A stretch of 64,000 nt of DNA from JBLHKS01 sp047620505 (GCA_047620505.1 JBLHKS010000005.1:1-64000); one strand, 5' to 3'. Numbered from the stretch's first letter, positions 41,846 to 51,054 are shown. Translations and numbers: made by a program. Notes: generated by a model not told the origin, from the letters alone.

Positions 41846-43117
41846 CTAATGCCGTTCAAGCGGTGTCGCGAGCGCTCGGAGAAGCTCGTTGAAACTGCCA
41901 AAATCAGAAAACGCCCGATACCGGACTTCAAGCTTCTTCAAAGTCTCGATGCGCTCACCCCAGGGAGCGTCCTCCCAATCGGTTGGGCCGAGATTCGGGA
42001 AAGGTGGGTTGCTGCTGAACAGCACTGAGGTGAATCTCAAAACTGCTCGCAGGCGTTCGTTGTCCTTTGGCGTTAGGAAATTGATCTCTTTAGAAGGAGC
42101 CAGAATCTGTAGTTTGTTCGATGCCGACTCAAGCTCTCCGCTGACGAGATTGGCCGCGGCGTAAGTCTGGATCGCTTCGGTCCACGCCTGAATCACAGCA
42201 CGAGGCGGGTAGACGCCGGAGTCGGCCGGAGTGAGGCCGGCCTGTTTGCATGCGATGGAGAAATCGAAAAGCTCTTCGAAAACCGGATCATTAATTCGGT
42301 TTGAAATGAACTGCCGAGACAGCGCCAACGTCGAAATCTCGGAAGCCGCCAGCTCTTCGGCTGTGCTTAGCAAGCCGGCCGCGTCAAACTCAAGATCGGC
42401 GATCGAGACAACCTCGGTCACCGAAATTTCTGGATGAAACTCGCGGTGGAGCGCCTTGAGAAAATCCGCTCGCGCCTGGCCAGGATTTTGATTCGCCTGG
42501 TAAAGTTTTTCCCAACCGGAATCCTCGAAAATCGCCACAGCGGATTTCTCGACGCTCGGCTCCGAGTTCGACGAAGAGTTGAGCACAGGCCCCCCGACTC
42601 GAACCAAAAGGATCCCAGCCGCCACGCCGATCAAAATGCCTAACGCAGGTTTCACGAACTTCTTGACCGAGCGGATCGCTGCGACTTTCGGCTGCAACTC
42701 TTCCAACCGTTCCAACGTTTCGGATTCGAGATTTCGAATCGCCGGACCGGTTCTCACTAAGCTCGTCTGCCCGCGGTCGGATTCGATCGTCTGGCCTGAC
42801 ATTGGCTCAAGTTTACCAAGAAGCTCGCTTAGAATCTCGCGAATCTCGCTTGCTGATTGCATCGCATCCCGGGTAAGCCCGCAAAGAATCAGAAACTCCT
42901 GCCCGGTCCTGCTGCTGTCTCGAACTTGCTCCGCTTCTGCCGCGACAGCGACGTAGTTTCGTCCAACCAACTTCAATCCATCTGAGAGTTGATTCCGCGC
43001 CTGAGTCGTTACCTTTGAGATCGCAGATTCAGAGCAACGCGAAGCATCAGCAACGAACCAGCAAGCTCCGTCGGGGCCTCGCGGCGTGTCCAAAATCAGA
43101 TAGGGTTTTCCTCGCAT
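41846..43117 (-). CDS. hypothetical membrane protein, GTPase cluster gene 3
   Basis: 423-residue protein not recognised as a known family. The N-terminal 150 residues look like a compact alpha/beta domain (MRGKPYLILDTPRG, ACWFVADASR, NYVAVAAEAEQVRDSS, EFLILCGLT). One membrane helix lies at about 157-180 (FVKPALGILIGVAAGILLV), followed by a Ser/Asn-rich linker and a helical C-terminal domain. I use the ATG at 43117, 13 bases after the GTPase stop; the longer frame to 43201 would overlap the GTPase by 71 bases. It is the last gene of a three-gene set in which every product has one membrane segment and a large soluble part. Confidence 0.65.
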   Translation of the reverse strand: MRGKPYLILDTPRGPDGACWFVADASRCSESAISKVTTQARNQLSDGLKLVGRNYVAVAAEAEQVRDSSRTGQEFLILCGLTRDAMQSASEIREILSELLGKLEPMSGQTIESDRGQTSLVRTGPAIRNLESETLERLEELQPKVAAIRSVKKFVKPALGILIGVAAGILLVRVGGPVLNSSSNSEPSVEKSAVAIFEDSGWEKLYQANQNPGQARADFLKALHREFHPEISVTEVVSIADLEFDAAGLLSTAEELAASEISTLALSRQFISNRINDPVFEELFDFSIACKQAGLTPADSGVYPPRAVIQAWTEAIQTYAAANLVSGELESASNKLQILAPSKEINFLTPKDNERLRAVLRFTSVLFSSNPPFPNLGPTDWEDAPWGERIETLKKLEVRYRAFSDFGSFNELLRALATPLERH

Positions 43118-43130
43118 TCGCGTCTGAGTT

Positions 43131-45815
43131 TTAGCTTCCGGGAGAAGCGGGCCAGGGCTCGAGCGCGGGAGCCGCAAAGTCAATCCAGCCTCCTTGGCCA
43201 TCGCTCACCTGAACCAGCAGAGTCACCTTGCTTCCATCCTCGCCGCCACCGCTTGCACCTTTCAGCGTCACCACATGGCCGTCGCGTTTCCAGGAATCCA
43301 GCGACTGACGAACTAACGCTTCGCCAAACGAACCGCCTCCCAGGTTCTTTGATCGGTCGTTTCTGACTTCGACCGTTAACGAAAGTGGATCGGTCGCTTT
43401 CGTCTTCATTTTGATCGAAATTGCAGGAACGCGTGTTGCGCTCTGAGCGAATGATTTGCTGCCGTGCATCTTCGCCAATTCAATCGAGCCGCTGTGCAAA
43501 ACTCCCGAACTCAAAGTGACGACGCCTTCGATATCGGACCACCAGCCTTTAGTTTCGGCCGGCCAGATGAGTCTAGAAACGTGGAGCCGATATTCGTGAA
43601 CGGAGTTGATCTGCAAAAGATAATCGCGGTGTGCGCTGGCGACTTCCTGCATCACCATCGGCACTCCCTGATCCTTGGAATCCAAGTATTCGGTCACGTG
43701 CCGCAAACTATCGGGATTCGCGCGGACTGCATTCCAAAGATACTGACCTCCGGCCCAGAGGACGCTTGTTCGCTCGGTTCGCGCGTTTGCCAGACTATCG
43801 GTGGGCAAAAGATCGAAGAAACGATCGTCGGTGCCCTTACCAAGAAACTCATCAAGGTAAGCCACGCCGTCCTGCCAGCCACTCCCCCGCCCCAGCAGCT
43901 GCTGAACGCGAACCCTCAACCTTTCCTGAACCCGCTGCTCAAAATCACTGCGAAGATCGTCATACTGAGGGTCGCTCAGATCAGTCAAGAGCATCACGCC
44001 TGCCGAAACGACATCGCCAGACGTCATGTGATCTTTGTACTGCCGACGGTGAACGTCCGACTCGACGCTCGCGTTGTAGCTCGTTTCAAGCGATGAAATT
44101 TCCTGCGAAAGAAGCGCCTTTTCCTCATCCAGATCGGCGCTGTTGAGTTCGGCGGTTTTCTCAGCCAGATTGTTGACCTGCGTGCTGAGATCTCGAATTT
44201 CTCCCGCCAGTTCCGGGCTGGTTTGATTCGCTTCGAACTTCGCCGCGAGGACCGTCAATTCTCGTCGGTGCTCTTCGAGCTCGGCGATCACATTTCGGAT
44301 CGTTTCGTGGCGTTCAGCAGTGAGAACGATCGTTTCGGCCTTTTCTCTTTCGCGGCAGAGATAACAATCTGGAAATTTTTCGCCTCGCCCAACGTAAGCG
44401 ATCGCGAGTGCGATTCGGTTAGGGTCAGCTTCCTCCAATCGCTCGATTTCACTCCAGCTTTTCTCGTCTTCCTTCAGCAGCGCGCTCAGTTGATCTCGTT
44501 CGGCCTGATCACGCGAAAGGTATTTTCCGCTGTAAACAAAATGCTGCCAGGGTTTGGCGTAAATGTAGCGCTGATACCATTTGTGAGCATCGACCCAAGC
44601 CGGCTGAGCCGCCGAATTGTCCAAGGCGGCTCGCGACTTGCGATGGGAATTGAAATCAAAGGCGGCTTCGCCCAACAGGGCACCGGCAAGCAGAGCACAG
44701 ATCAATGTCAGGGTCTGCAAAGCTCGCCATTTTCTCAACCGCCGACTCACGCCAGTCGCCCGATTCTTGAACTCAGAGCCGTCCGAAATTCGCGCAGCAA
44801 CACGCTTAGCATCCTTTCGCAGCCGTCTGGTTTTGAGCGGCCTGAGGGGCAGAAGCCAACTCTTCCCCCTGCGCTCCAACTCTTCGACATCAAGCGCGTT
44901 GCGCCGCTGAATCAACCAGATAAACGGATCCTCCATTCCGAAAGATTGCAGGACTTCAATGTTAACCGGCTTCTCGACGGTGTTGCCGGTTGTCGGATCC
45001 GTGTCGGATCTGGAAGGACCAAAAGCGCTGACTGGAAACAGTTCGCAATGGTTGTTCGTGGCCGGGAGAAGTTCGTTGTAAAGCGTTCGGTGCGGCGGAA
45101 GCGCGCCAGCAGCTGCTGGCTCAGGATGCGGCTTTCCATCCAGGAAGGCCCGGACGCGATCTTGCTCAGCCGACATCGCTCCCATCCCGTGCCCCGCTGA
45201 ATCTGACCTGTCCCACTTGTTAACCCACAAGATCATCGGGACGACTTGCTCGTTATCACGCTCGCGTTGTTCCTCCCGGAGTTTCGCAAACGCCCCACGC
45301 AAGCTGTGCAATTCCTTCGCCTTCTCATCGACCGTATCGCGATTTCGAGGGTACTCAGCCACGATCAGCAGGCCGTCCATTTCGGCGAGACTCTCGCGTA
45401 GTTTTTCCGCCAACTCCGCATCGGAACTCTCCGCCTGCATCAGCTCGCCAGAGTAGTCTATCAGCTCAACAAAATGCTCCTGGCCTACCCCGTCCGGCCC
45501 ACCTGAACTGGTTATTTTGTATCGCAGTGCGAGGCGTTGATCGATGATCGGGTTCTGCTCTGGGACATCGCCGTCAGCGAGCCGCCGCTTCTGTTCTGTG
45601 ATCCAGCGGTAGCCGTGGCGCAGCCCCAAGTCGCCGAATCGCGGAGGAGGCAAAAGGGTAGCCGAAAGGTCATCCGGATGAGGCACTCGGGGCATTCCCA
45701 GCGCCGTGAGAATGCACGTTTTGCCGGACGAGCTTCCGCCGCAGATCCCAAACCGATAGTACCGCGAATCTCTTCTCGGATTCTTCTTCGCTCGCTTCTC
45801 CGTATTCTTTTTCAT
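43131..45815 (-). CDS. membrane-anchored GTPase-like protein, GTPase cluster gene 2
   Basis: 894-residue protein. Starting at ATG 45815 (10 bases after the upstream stop) it has a basic N terminus and a TRAFAC-like GTPase domain: P-loop GGSSSGKT (26-33), a G3-like DYSG (120-123) and a G4 motif NKWD (199-202). The latter pattern recalls the double-GTPase proteins of GTPase-associated systems, but I cannot show homology. A membrane helix (LQTLTLICALLAGALLG) lies near residue 370, followed by long helical segments with coiled-coil character at about 540-620 and a C-terminal beta-rich part. Two palindrome copies (43893, 45107) encode QQLL and AAA. The longer frame from 45968 overlaps the upstream gene and adds nothing recognisable. 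Confidence 0.68.
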   Translation of the reverse strand: MKKNTEKRAKKNPRRDSRYYRFGICGGSSSGKTCILTALGMPRVPHPDDLSATLLPPPRFGDLGLRHGYRWITEQKRRLADGDVPEQNPIIDQRLALRYKITSSGGPDGVGQEHFVELIDYSGELMQAESSDAELAEKLRESLAEMDGLLIVAEYPRNRDTVDEKAKELHSLRGAFAKLREEQRERDNEQVVPMILWVNKWDRSDSAGHGMGAMSAEQDRVRAFLDGKPHPEPAAAGALPPHRTLYNELLPATNNHCELFPVSAFGPSRSDTDPTTGNTVEKPVNIEVLQSFGMEDPFIWLIQRRNALDVEELERRGKSWLLPLRPLKTRRLRKDAKRVAARISDGSEFKNRATGVSRRLRKWRALQTLTLICALLAGALLGEAAFDFNSHRKSRAALDNSAAQPAWVDAHKWYQRYIYAKPWQHFVYSGKYLSRDQAERDQLSALLKEDEKSWSEIERLEEADPNRIALAIAYVGRGEKFPDCYLCREREKAETIVLTAERHETIRNVIAELEEHRRELTVLAAKFEANQTSPELAGEIRDLSTQVNNLAEKTAELNSADLDEEKALLSQEISSLETSYNASVESDVHRRQYKDHMTSGDVVSAGVMLLTDLSDPQYDDLRSDFEQRVQERLRVRVQQLLGRGSGWQDGVAYLDEFLGKGTDDRFFDLLPTDSLANARTERTSVLWAGGQYLWNAVRANPDSLRHVTEYLDSKDQGVPMVMQEVASAHRDYLLQINSVHEYRLHVSRLIWPAETKGWWSDIEGVVTLSSGVLHSGSIELAKMHGSKSFAQSATRVPAISIKMKTKATDPLSLTVEVRNDRSKNLGGGSFGEALVRQSLDSWKRDGHVVTLKGASGGGEDGSKVTLLVQVSDGQGGWIDFAAPALEPWPASPGS

Positions 45816-45825
45816 ACGCGATCCG

Positions 45826-47631
45826 CTAATTTTCGTAGTTCGCCAGCAACCACCAGGCAGCCAGATTCTGCTGCCAGAGCAGCTTGTTTTTCGGCATTCG
45901 TTGAGCGGTCTGGCCGGTTTTCCAGACGGCAACCCTGAGAAACTCGGTTGCCCCAGGTTGATCCTCAAAAGCCGCGATGACCCAGCCGGAATCGTCCTTC
46001 ATTCGGAGTTGGACGCCCAAATCGTCCAGCTTTCGAATGCATTCCCCCAACGCCGCCTGCCCTTGGTCCTGTCCAAATCGAAGTGCCAGTCGAACCATCC
46101 GTGTGACGTCAGAATCGACGTCGAGCGTGGCCACCCCCTGATACTCAAGCGAGAGAATTCCGTAAACCGCGAGCCTCGGAGCGTCCGCCAACTCACCGGT
46201 CTTCGCCCCGACATAATCGATCGCACCTTTCGTCAGCGCCTTACCTGCTTTCTTCGAATATTTGATCGCAAACTCCTTCACCGTCGACTCCTGGCCCATC
46301 GTATAAATCGCGACGATGTCCTTAATTACGTTCTTCCCGTCTTCGCCCCAAGTCAGTTGACGATCTGAGTACAATTTGTTAATCGCGTTGACCACGCCGT
46401 AACCTGGGACGTCTTTGAAATACTTCAGATCGTCGGTTCCGCTGACGTGAAGCCGCAAATCGCCGCCTTCTTCAAACGCGTTCCATTCAGCAAGCTTCGC
46501 GAACGCAGCCGTGGAATCTTTATCCCAGGTATCGTTCAACCGCTTGCAACCCTCCGCTAGATTCTGATTGCTGAGCTCTCCACGGGAAAGCAGCAACTGG
46601 AATTGCGAGTCGCTGCCGAAATGGTCTAACGCCGTATAAACTTCCGAGTTACCCATCAAAAGCAGATCGATCAATCGCTGCTTGACCAAGTCGTCAGGCG
46701 GATTCTCAAACAAAACTCTCGCGGCCAGCTCGCCCGCGTGAAAAAACAAATCTTCCGCGTCATACAGTTCCATCAAATCCCACAAAAGCGGTTCCTGTCC
46801 ATAACAATGCCACAACGGCATCCTTCCTCCTCCGTTAGTTTCGATATGCTTTTCAGCCAGGCCGATGCACTTCTTAAATCTCGGCCAGGTTCCATCTTCG
46901 ATCAGAAATCCACTCCTGAACTCTTCGTCATTGAGCTTCGCCCTAACAATGGAGTTCGCTTCGAGAAGAAACTGAACCATCGAAGGGAAATCTGACTCTT
47001 CTTCCACGCTGTCGAGCGCGTCCGTGATCCAAGCAATGTAGGTTTCGTTCACCGCCGGCGATTGGTCGTAGAGAAAGATCGTATCGATCGGCCAAGTCGG
47101 ACAAACCTCCAAAAGCAACGCGATACTTTCCCAATGTTGCTCGAGCGCCCGCGCCCATTGGCTCAGCGCAGTTGGTTCGGCGTACTTCGCGCACGAACTC
47201 AAAAGACGTTGCTGATCTTCGGCGCGGCGGGGAGACAAAATGCCTTTCGCCAAAGCCTCACGAGAGTCGACGTGGGTCATTTCCAGCAGCGCGATGCTGG
47301 CCGGATATTCATCAATCAATTCCCGGGTTTTGGCCGTCATCTGGATCTTTGCGAGCCGCTCCAGCCTAGCCTCATCTTCTAGAAGCCAACGTGCGGATGG
47401 GTCGAGCGCGTCTGCAACCGCCATCACCGATTCGTACTTCCAATCGGTCATCGCCTTCAATTTTTCGCGAAGATTCTTCGCAAGGATCTCAGCTGAAGGA
47501 CCCGGCACGGACTCCTTCTCTGCAGGGCTCGTGCCTGCCGATTTTGCGGTTTGATCATCCGATTCGCCTCGAAGAAAGAACCAGGTGATCGTGGCGCTCA
47601 CGACCAGAGTTAGCAGAATAAGCCGTATCAT
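45826..47631 (-). CDS. hypothetical membrane-anchored helical protein, GTPase cluster gene 1
   Basis: 601-residue protein of no recognised family. An N-terminal membrane anchor (MIRLILLTLVVSATITWFFL) is followed by a short polar linker and a large, mainly helical domain with repeated Leu/Ala/Glu patterns resembling an alpha solenoid (ALLEMTH, IALLLEVCPTWP, MVQFLLEANS, LIDLLLMGNSE). The domain should lie in the periplasm if the anchor is of the N-in type. It is the first gene of the three-gene set; 71 bases separate it from trhO upstream on the same strand, so it may have a promoter there or read on from trhO. Confidence 0.62.
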   Translation of the reverse strand: MIRLILLTLVVSATITWFFLRGESDDQTAKSAGTSPAEKESVPGPSAEILAKNLREKLKAMTDWKYESVMAVADALDPSARWLLEDEARLERLAKIQMTAKTRELIDEYPASIALLEMTHVDSREALAKGILSPRRAEDQQRLLSSCAKYAEPTALSQWARALEQHWESIALLLEVCPTWPIDTIFLYDQSPAVNETYIAWITDALDSVEEESDFPSMVQFLLEANSIVRAKLNDEEFRSGFLIEDGTWPRFKKCIGLAEKHIETNGGGRMPLWHCYGQEPLLWDLMELYDAEDLFFHAGELAARVLFENPPDDLVKQRLIDLLLMGNSEVYTALDHFGSDSQFQLLLSRGELSNQNLAEGCKRLNDTWDKDSTAAFAKLAEWNAFEEGGDLRLHVSGTDDLKYFKDVPGYGVVNAINKLYSDRQLTWGEDGKNVIKDIVAIYTMGQESTVKEFAIKYSKKAGKALTKGAIDYVGAKTGELADAPRLAVYGILSLEYQGVATLDVDSDVTRMVRLALRFGQDQGQAALGECIRKLDDLGVQLRMKDDSGWVIAAFEDQPGATEFLRVAVWKTGQTAQRMPKNKLLWQQNLAAWWLLANYEN

Positions 47632-47702
47632 GGTGATCCGAAATTTGTCTCAGCGAGCCCGTTACTCACAGCGGGAGAAGTTCGACTTTTTTGAGGGCGA
47701 AG

Positions 47703-48590
47703 TCAACCCAGGCTCGCCTTGCAGCTCTCGCCGCAAAATCGCCCAAATTCCCCCTCGCAGCCTTCACAGAGAAAGATCTGCGCGTTGCAATCCGGCCAGC
47801 CGCAGTTGCGATATCGCGTGCTCGGCTCCCCGCAGCGCCAGCAGCTGCTGACGACTTTTCGCGTCTCCGTGTGGTTGACTTCAACACCGACGCGCTCGTC
47901 AAAAACATAACAGAGCCCCTCAAAATCACGGCCCTGAGTTTCCGGGTTCTTTCCAAACTCGACAATTCCGCCGTGAAGCTGGCTGACGTCCTCGAAACCC
48001 TCACGCAACAAGAATCCAGACAGCTTCTCGCAGCGAATTCCGCCCGTGCAGTAGGTCAAAACCTTGCGGTCTTTTTTGTCGCCAAGGTTCTCGCGAATCC
48101 ACTTTGGAAAATCCCGAAAATGCTCGACGTCCGGGCAGATCGCGCCTTTGAATCGCCCTAGCGCAGATTCGTAATCGTTACGCCCATCGAGCACAATCAC
48201 GTCCTCGTCGCGAAGCGCATCGAGCCACTCACTCGGGCTAAGCCGCTTGCCGGTGATCTCGTTTGGATCGATATCGTCCTGATCCAGACCCAGCGTCACG
48301 ACCTCCGATCGGAGCTTCACCGACAGCTTGCGAAACGGATGTTCTTCTGCGGAATCGACCTTGAATTCGATACCGCTGGTTCGGCTGTCCTCGCGTAAAA
48401 CGGCCATGTAGCGCTCAGTTGACTCCGTCAGGCCCGACACCGTTCCGTTGACGCCTTCAGCGCTGATCAGAATCCGCCCGCGCAACTCCAGTTCCTCGCA
48501 CAGCACACGCTGTTCTTCCACAAACGCCTTCGGGTCGGCAATGTGATTGTAGAGATAGTAGAGAAGAATTTGAAAGGACGAATCCGGCAT
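47703..48590 (-). CDS. trhO: tRNA uridine 34 hydroxylase TrhO (rhodanese family)
   Basis: 295-residue rhodanese-domain protein of the YceA/TrhO family, which hydroxylates wobble uridine in tRNA (ho5U34). The N-terminal ferredoxin-like domain (LLYYLYNHIADPKAF, GRILISAEGVNGTVSG) is followed by the rhodanese domain with VIVLDGRNDYE and active-site loop TYCTGGIRCEK. The C terminus carries paired cysteines (CWRCGEP, CNAQIFLCEGC, CGESC) likely binding zinc. The length is normal. It lies 49 bases after ispH. Palindrome CAGCAGCTGCTG at 47839-47850 reads SSCW, supplying one cysteine of the zinc-ribbon-like tail. Confidence 0.92.
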   Translation of the reverse strand: MPDSSFQILLYYLYNHIADPKAFVEEQRVLCEELELRGRILISAEGVNGTVSGLTESTERYMAVLREDSRTSGIEFKVDSAEEHPFRKLSVKLRSEVVTLGLDQDDIDPNEITGKRLSPSEWLDALRDEDVIVLDGRNDYESALGRFKGAICPDVEHFRDFPKWIRENLGDKKDRKVLTYCTGGIRCEKLSGFLLREGFEDVSQLHGGIVEFGKNPETQGRDFEGLCYVFDERVGVEVNHTETRKVVSSCWRCGEPSTRYRNCGWPDCNAQIFLCEGCEGEFGRFCGESCKASLG

Positions 48591-48639
48591 GCCTTTTTAG
48601 TCGCACAATCTCGCAATCGGTAAAGATCCGATCCGCTCC

Positions 48640-49515
48640 TCAAGCAACTTTTGCAAGCAACCCGCCCCGCCGTTTGGCCCCGATCTGCTTCAGCCGTTCG
48701 AAGACGTCGCGAACGGTTTCGTCCAGCGTCGAAGTTCCCGCCGTAACGCCGATGTTTTTCGATCGCCGAAACCACTTCTCTTCGAGGTCGGCCGCCCCCT
48801 CAACCTGGTAAGCGGCGCAGCCGAGCCCGATTGCTCGAATGACCAGCTGCTTCGTGTTGTTGCTGTTCCGACCGCCGACGACAACGATGGTGTCGTTCGC
48901 GTCGCAGAGCTCTTCGAGTGCGTTCTGACGATCTTTGGTAGGCTGGCAGACGGTGTCGACGAATTTGACCTCCGAGTCCGGGCGCTGCCGCTCAATTTCA
49001 GCCAGCAGCTGCTGGACGTGCCGAAGCGGTTGGGTGGTTTGTGAGACGACGCCGATCTTTTCGTAGAACGGGACGTTTGCGATTTCGTCCGCTTCGGAAA
49101 TGACGAGCGCATCTGGAAAATCGGCGATCAAACCTCGAACCTCGACGTGATTTTTCTCGCCGATCACGACTGGAAAATAGCCGCCAAGCACAAGGCACTC
49201 GAGCGAGCGATGCGCTTTGCGAACCAGCGGGCAAGTCGTGTCGGCGACTTTGTGGCCAGCCGCTCGCCAGGCATTTCGCGAACTGTCAGCCGCGCCGTGA
49301 GCTGTGATCACGACCGTTTTCGTCGATGCGGAGCCGAGATCAGCCAGGTCTCCGCGCTGGACGCCAAGGGTTTTCAAGTGGGCGTCGACAACCGGGTTGT
49401 GGACGAGTTGGCCGAGGACAGTGACGTTTTCGCCGGTGGCGAGATCGTGCGTCAGGCGAAGCGCGTCGCGCACGCCAAAGCACATTCCGTGGTGTTTTGC
49501 TAGTGTGATGTTCAT
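48640..49515 (-). CDS. ispH: 4-hydroxy-3-methylbut-2-enyl diphosphate reductase
   Basis: 291-residue iron-sulfur enzyme making IPP and DMAPP in the last step of the MEP isoprenoid pathway. The three cluster cysteines are visible in MCFGVRDAL (Cys12), DTTCPLVRKAH and DTVCQPTKDRQ. Other conserved parts are GQLVHNPVV, ITAHGA, GEKNHVEVRG, VVSQTTQP, GGRNSNNTKQL and the C-terminal GVTAGTSTLD. The length is slightly short but complete. An ACTTTG-N5-CAAAGT dyad lies 51-67 bases before its start codon. A 14-base palindrome (49002-49015) encodes QQLL. Confidence 0.95.
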   Translation of the reverse strand: MNITLAKHHGMCFGVRDALRLTHDLATGENVTVLGQLVHNPVVDAHLKTLGVQRGDLADLGSASTKTVVITAHGAADSSRNAWRAAGHKVADTTCPLVRKAHRSLECLVLGGYFPVVIGEKNHVEVRGLIADFPDALVISEADEIANVPFYEKIGVVSQTTQPLRHVQQLLAEIERQRPDSEVKFVDTVCQPTKDRQNALEELCDANDTIVVVGGRNSNNTKQLVIRAIGLGCAAYQVEGAADLEEKWFRRSKNIGVTAGTSTLDETVRDVFERLKQIGAKRRGGLLAKVA

Positions 49516-49563
49516 CTTTTTGTTGGCGGCTGCGCCGCTGTTTTTTGTTCTTTGTTAGAGTTG

Positions 49564-50361
49564 TTACTTTGTATCGCAAAGTGTTTGATGAAAAAGGGGG
49601 CGGCGAATTCGAATCGACTCAGGACTGGACTCGCGGCGCAGCTGCTTGATGAAACGCGTCAGTTCGCCTCGAACTTCGCGGTAAAATTCGCGATCCGTCG
49701 CGCCGAGAGCCCGAAGCGCAGAGCGATGGTTGACCCAGAGCATCGTGCCTGCGGCAAGGCCGAGGATTCGAAACACCCCGGCCCAACACCAACCAAAACG
49801 CCGCCGGCCTGTCTTGCGAAGCTCGGCCATCCGCGCGCGGTGAAACGCAACGTGGCCGGTTTCATCGCGAATGATCAGCCGACACATTTCGCGCAGAGCC
49901 GAGTCCTGGCCGTGCCTCCAGATCAGTCGATAATAAACCGTGCTGACGAGTTCGGTCAGCAGGAGGGCGGTCAGCTCAAATCGAACGCCGAGCCAGCGTC
50001 GAACGGCGCAGAAAACTCGAAAGCTCCAGTGGGTTTCGATTGGCTGGCCACCGAAGCGCTTAACCGCACAGTTGAGAAGGCGCGAGTGCTCCTTTTCTTC
50101 CTCAAACCACAAGTCGACGAGTTTCCTCGTTTGCTCGGACTCACAGCGGAACGATTCGGCGTTCCACGCGATCAAACTCGCTGGTCCCCCGCCATCTCCG
50201 AGCTCAAATTGTTCCAGCGAGCGGACGAGTCGGCAAGCCACGTTTTCTGGCAAGTCGCAATCGGCATTCCAATCGGGCTCCGGGCGGTTTTCGGCATTTC
50301 GACGGAAATGTTCTTCCCATCGATCGAGATTCATTTGGTCTGGCCAGTTTCGACTTTGCAT
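49564..50361 (-). CDS. ferritin-like di-iron-type protein
   Basis: 265-residue helical protein. Two carboxylate/His pairs of a ferritin-like four-helix bundle are visible: WFEEEKEHSRLL (E-x-x-H) and RDETGHVAFH (E-x-x-H), about 80 residues apart, with a hydrophobic helix between them (LGVRFELTALLLTELVSTVYY) that adds a further Glu. The C-terminal part is basic. The specific reaction is unknown; related proteins include oxygenases and iron-storage-like proteins. The start is uncertain: ATG 50361 lies inside an operator-like dyad, whereas ATG 50334 (MNLDRWEEHF) would leave both dyads in the leader. It lies 48 bases upstream of ispH. Confidence 0.72.
   Translation of the reverse strand: MQSRNWPDQMNLDRWEEHFRRNAENRPEPDWNADCDLPENVACRLVRSLEQFELGDGGGPASLIAWNAESFRCESEQTRKLVDLWFEEEKEHSRLLNCAVKRFGGQPIETHWSFRVFCAVRRWLGVRFELTALLLTELVSTVYYRLIWRHGQDSALREMCRLIIRDETGHVAFHRARMAELRKTGRRRFGWCWAGVFRILGLAAGTMLWVNHRSALRALGATDREFYREVRGELTRFIKQLRRESSPESIRIRRPLFHQTLCDTK
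49566..49582. promoter_or_regulatory. ACTTTG-N5-CAAAGT dyad upstream of ispH
   Basis: ACTTTG (49566-49571), spacer TATCG, CAAAGT (49577-49582). It overlaps the last codons of the ferritin-like gene and lies 51-67 bases before the ispH start codon. It has the same arms and spacer length as the two dyads at the start of the ferritin-like gene. Confidence 0.5.
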
Positions 50362-50393
50362 CACAAAGTAAAATACACTTTGTCGCGCAAAGT
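50353..50393. promoter_or_regulatory. tandem ACTTTG-N5-CAAAGT dyads at the ferritin-like gene
   Basis: Two copies of the same 17-base dyad: 50353-50369 (spacer CATCA) and 50377-50393 (spacer TCGCG), with centres 24 bases apart. They cover the start/leader of the ferritin-like gene and the 75-base gap behind tsaB. Two close sites with identical arms suggest cooperative binding of one dimeric regulator, probably a repressor given the position over the start. Confidence 0.55.
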
Positions 50394-50439
50394 TCTTTCA
50401 CAAGAAGTATTTTCTTTTTCTTCGCCTTACGATTTCGGC

Positions 50440-51054
50440 TCAGATTCGACGCGGCTTGGGCGTCGTGATGTACGGTGCCCTGATGTAGAGCGGTTCGATC
50501 GGTTCGCCCGTCACGACAGACGCTGCGCCGATGCTAGCGAGGAGATCCGCGCGCGGCTTAGCAAGCGTGATTTCGGTGAGGTCAGCCGGGCTCTTGGAGT
50601 CGGTCGAAAAAACTGGGAGGGCCGCGTTTCGAACCGCATCGGCGAATTCTTCCGGGTCCAGAACTTTGGGTGCCGCCAGCAGCTGCCGGTCGCGGATTTC
50701 TGCGAGGTAGAACGAATTCCGGCGCGCGTCACCGGCGACGAGGTAGCTTTCGGCGGCGATGTCGAGCGCGACAATCGAGGGAAGGCCGATCACCTCAGCA
50801 CCAAGCGCGATGCTAAGCGCGTTGGCCACGGCGATGCCGACTCGAACACCCGAGTAAGAGCCTGGTCCCGTGCCGATGACGATTCGATCTGGGTTGGCGG
50901 CTACCGAATCCAGCGCAGCCGCGAGGGGCTCAAAAATCACCGAGTTGTGAGCGCGATCGGAAACGAATTCCCGCTCAAAGACGACTTTGCCCGATTCCGG
51001 ATCGAGAAGCGCCAGGCTTCCGTTAGGGGTCGATGATTCGATGGCGAGGATCAT
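50440..51054 (-). CDS. tsaB: tRNA threonylcarbamoyladenosine biosynthesis protein TsaB
   Basis: 204-residue ASKHA-fold protein, a partner of TsaD and TsaE in making the t6A modification of ANN-decoding tRNAs. It starts MILAIESSTPNGSLALL, continues DRAHNSVIFEPLAAAL and has the family hallmark GTGPGSYSGVRVGIAVANAL. The start at 51054 forms an ATGA overlap with tsaE; the frame back to 51162 lies inside tsaE and is not used. TsaD is not in the window. A one-mismatch palindrome (50677-50688) encodes RQLL. Confidence 0.93.
   Translation of the reverse strand: MILAIESSTPNGSLALLDPESGKVVFEREFVSDRAHNSVIFEPLAAALDSVAANPDRIVIGTGPGSYSGVRVGIAVANALSIALGAEVIGLPSIVALDIAAESYLVAGDARRNSFYLAEIRDRQLLAAPKVLDPEEFADAVRNAALPVFSTDSKSPADLTEITLAKPRADLLASIGAASVVTGEPIEPLYIRAPYITTPKPRRI

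Noticed and set aside
49552..51036. 494-codon open frame on the plus strand
   Set aside because: It is antisense to the ferritin-like gene and tsaB, both of which have clear family motifs; its translation has no recognisable domain. GC-rich codon use keeps the antisense frame open.
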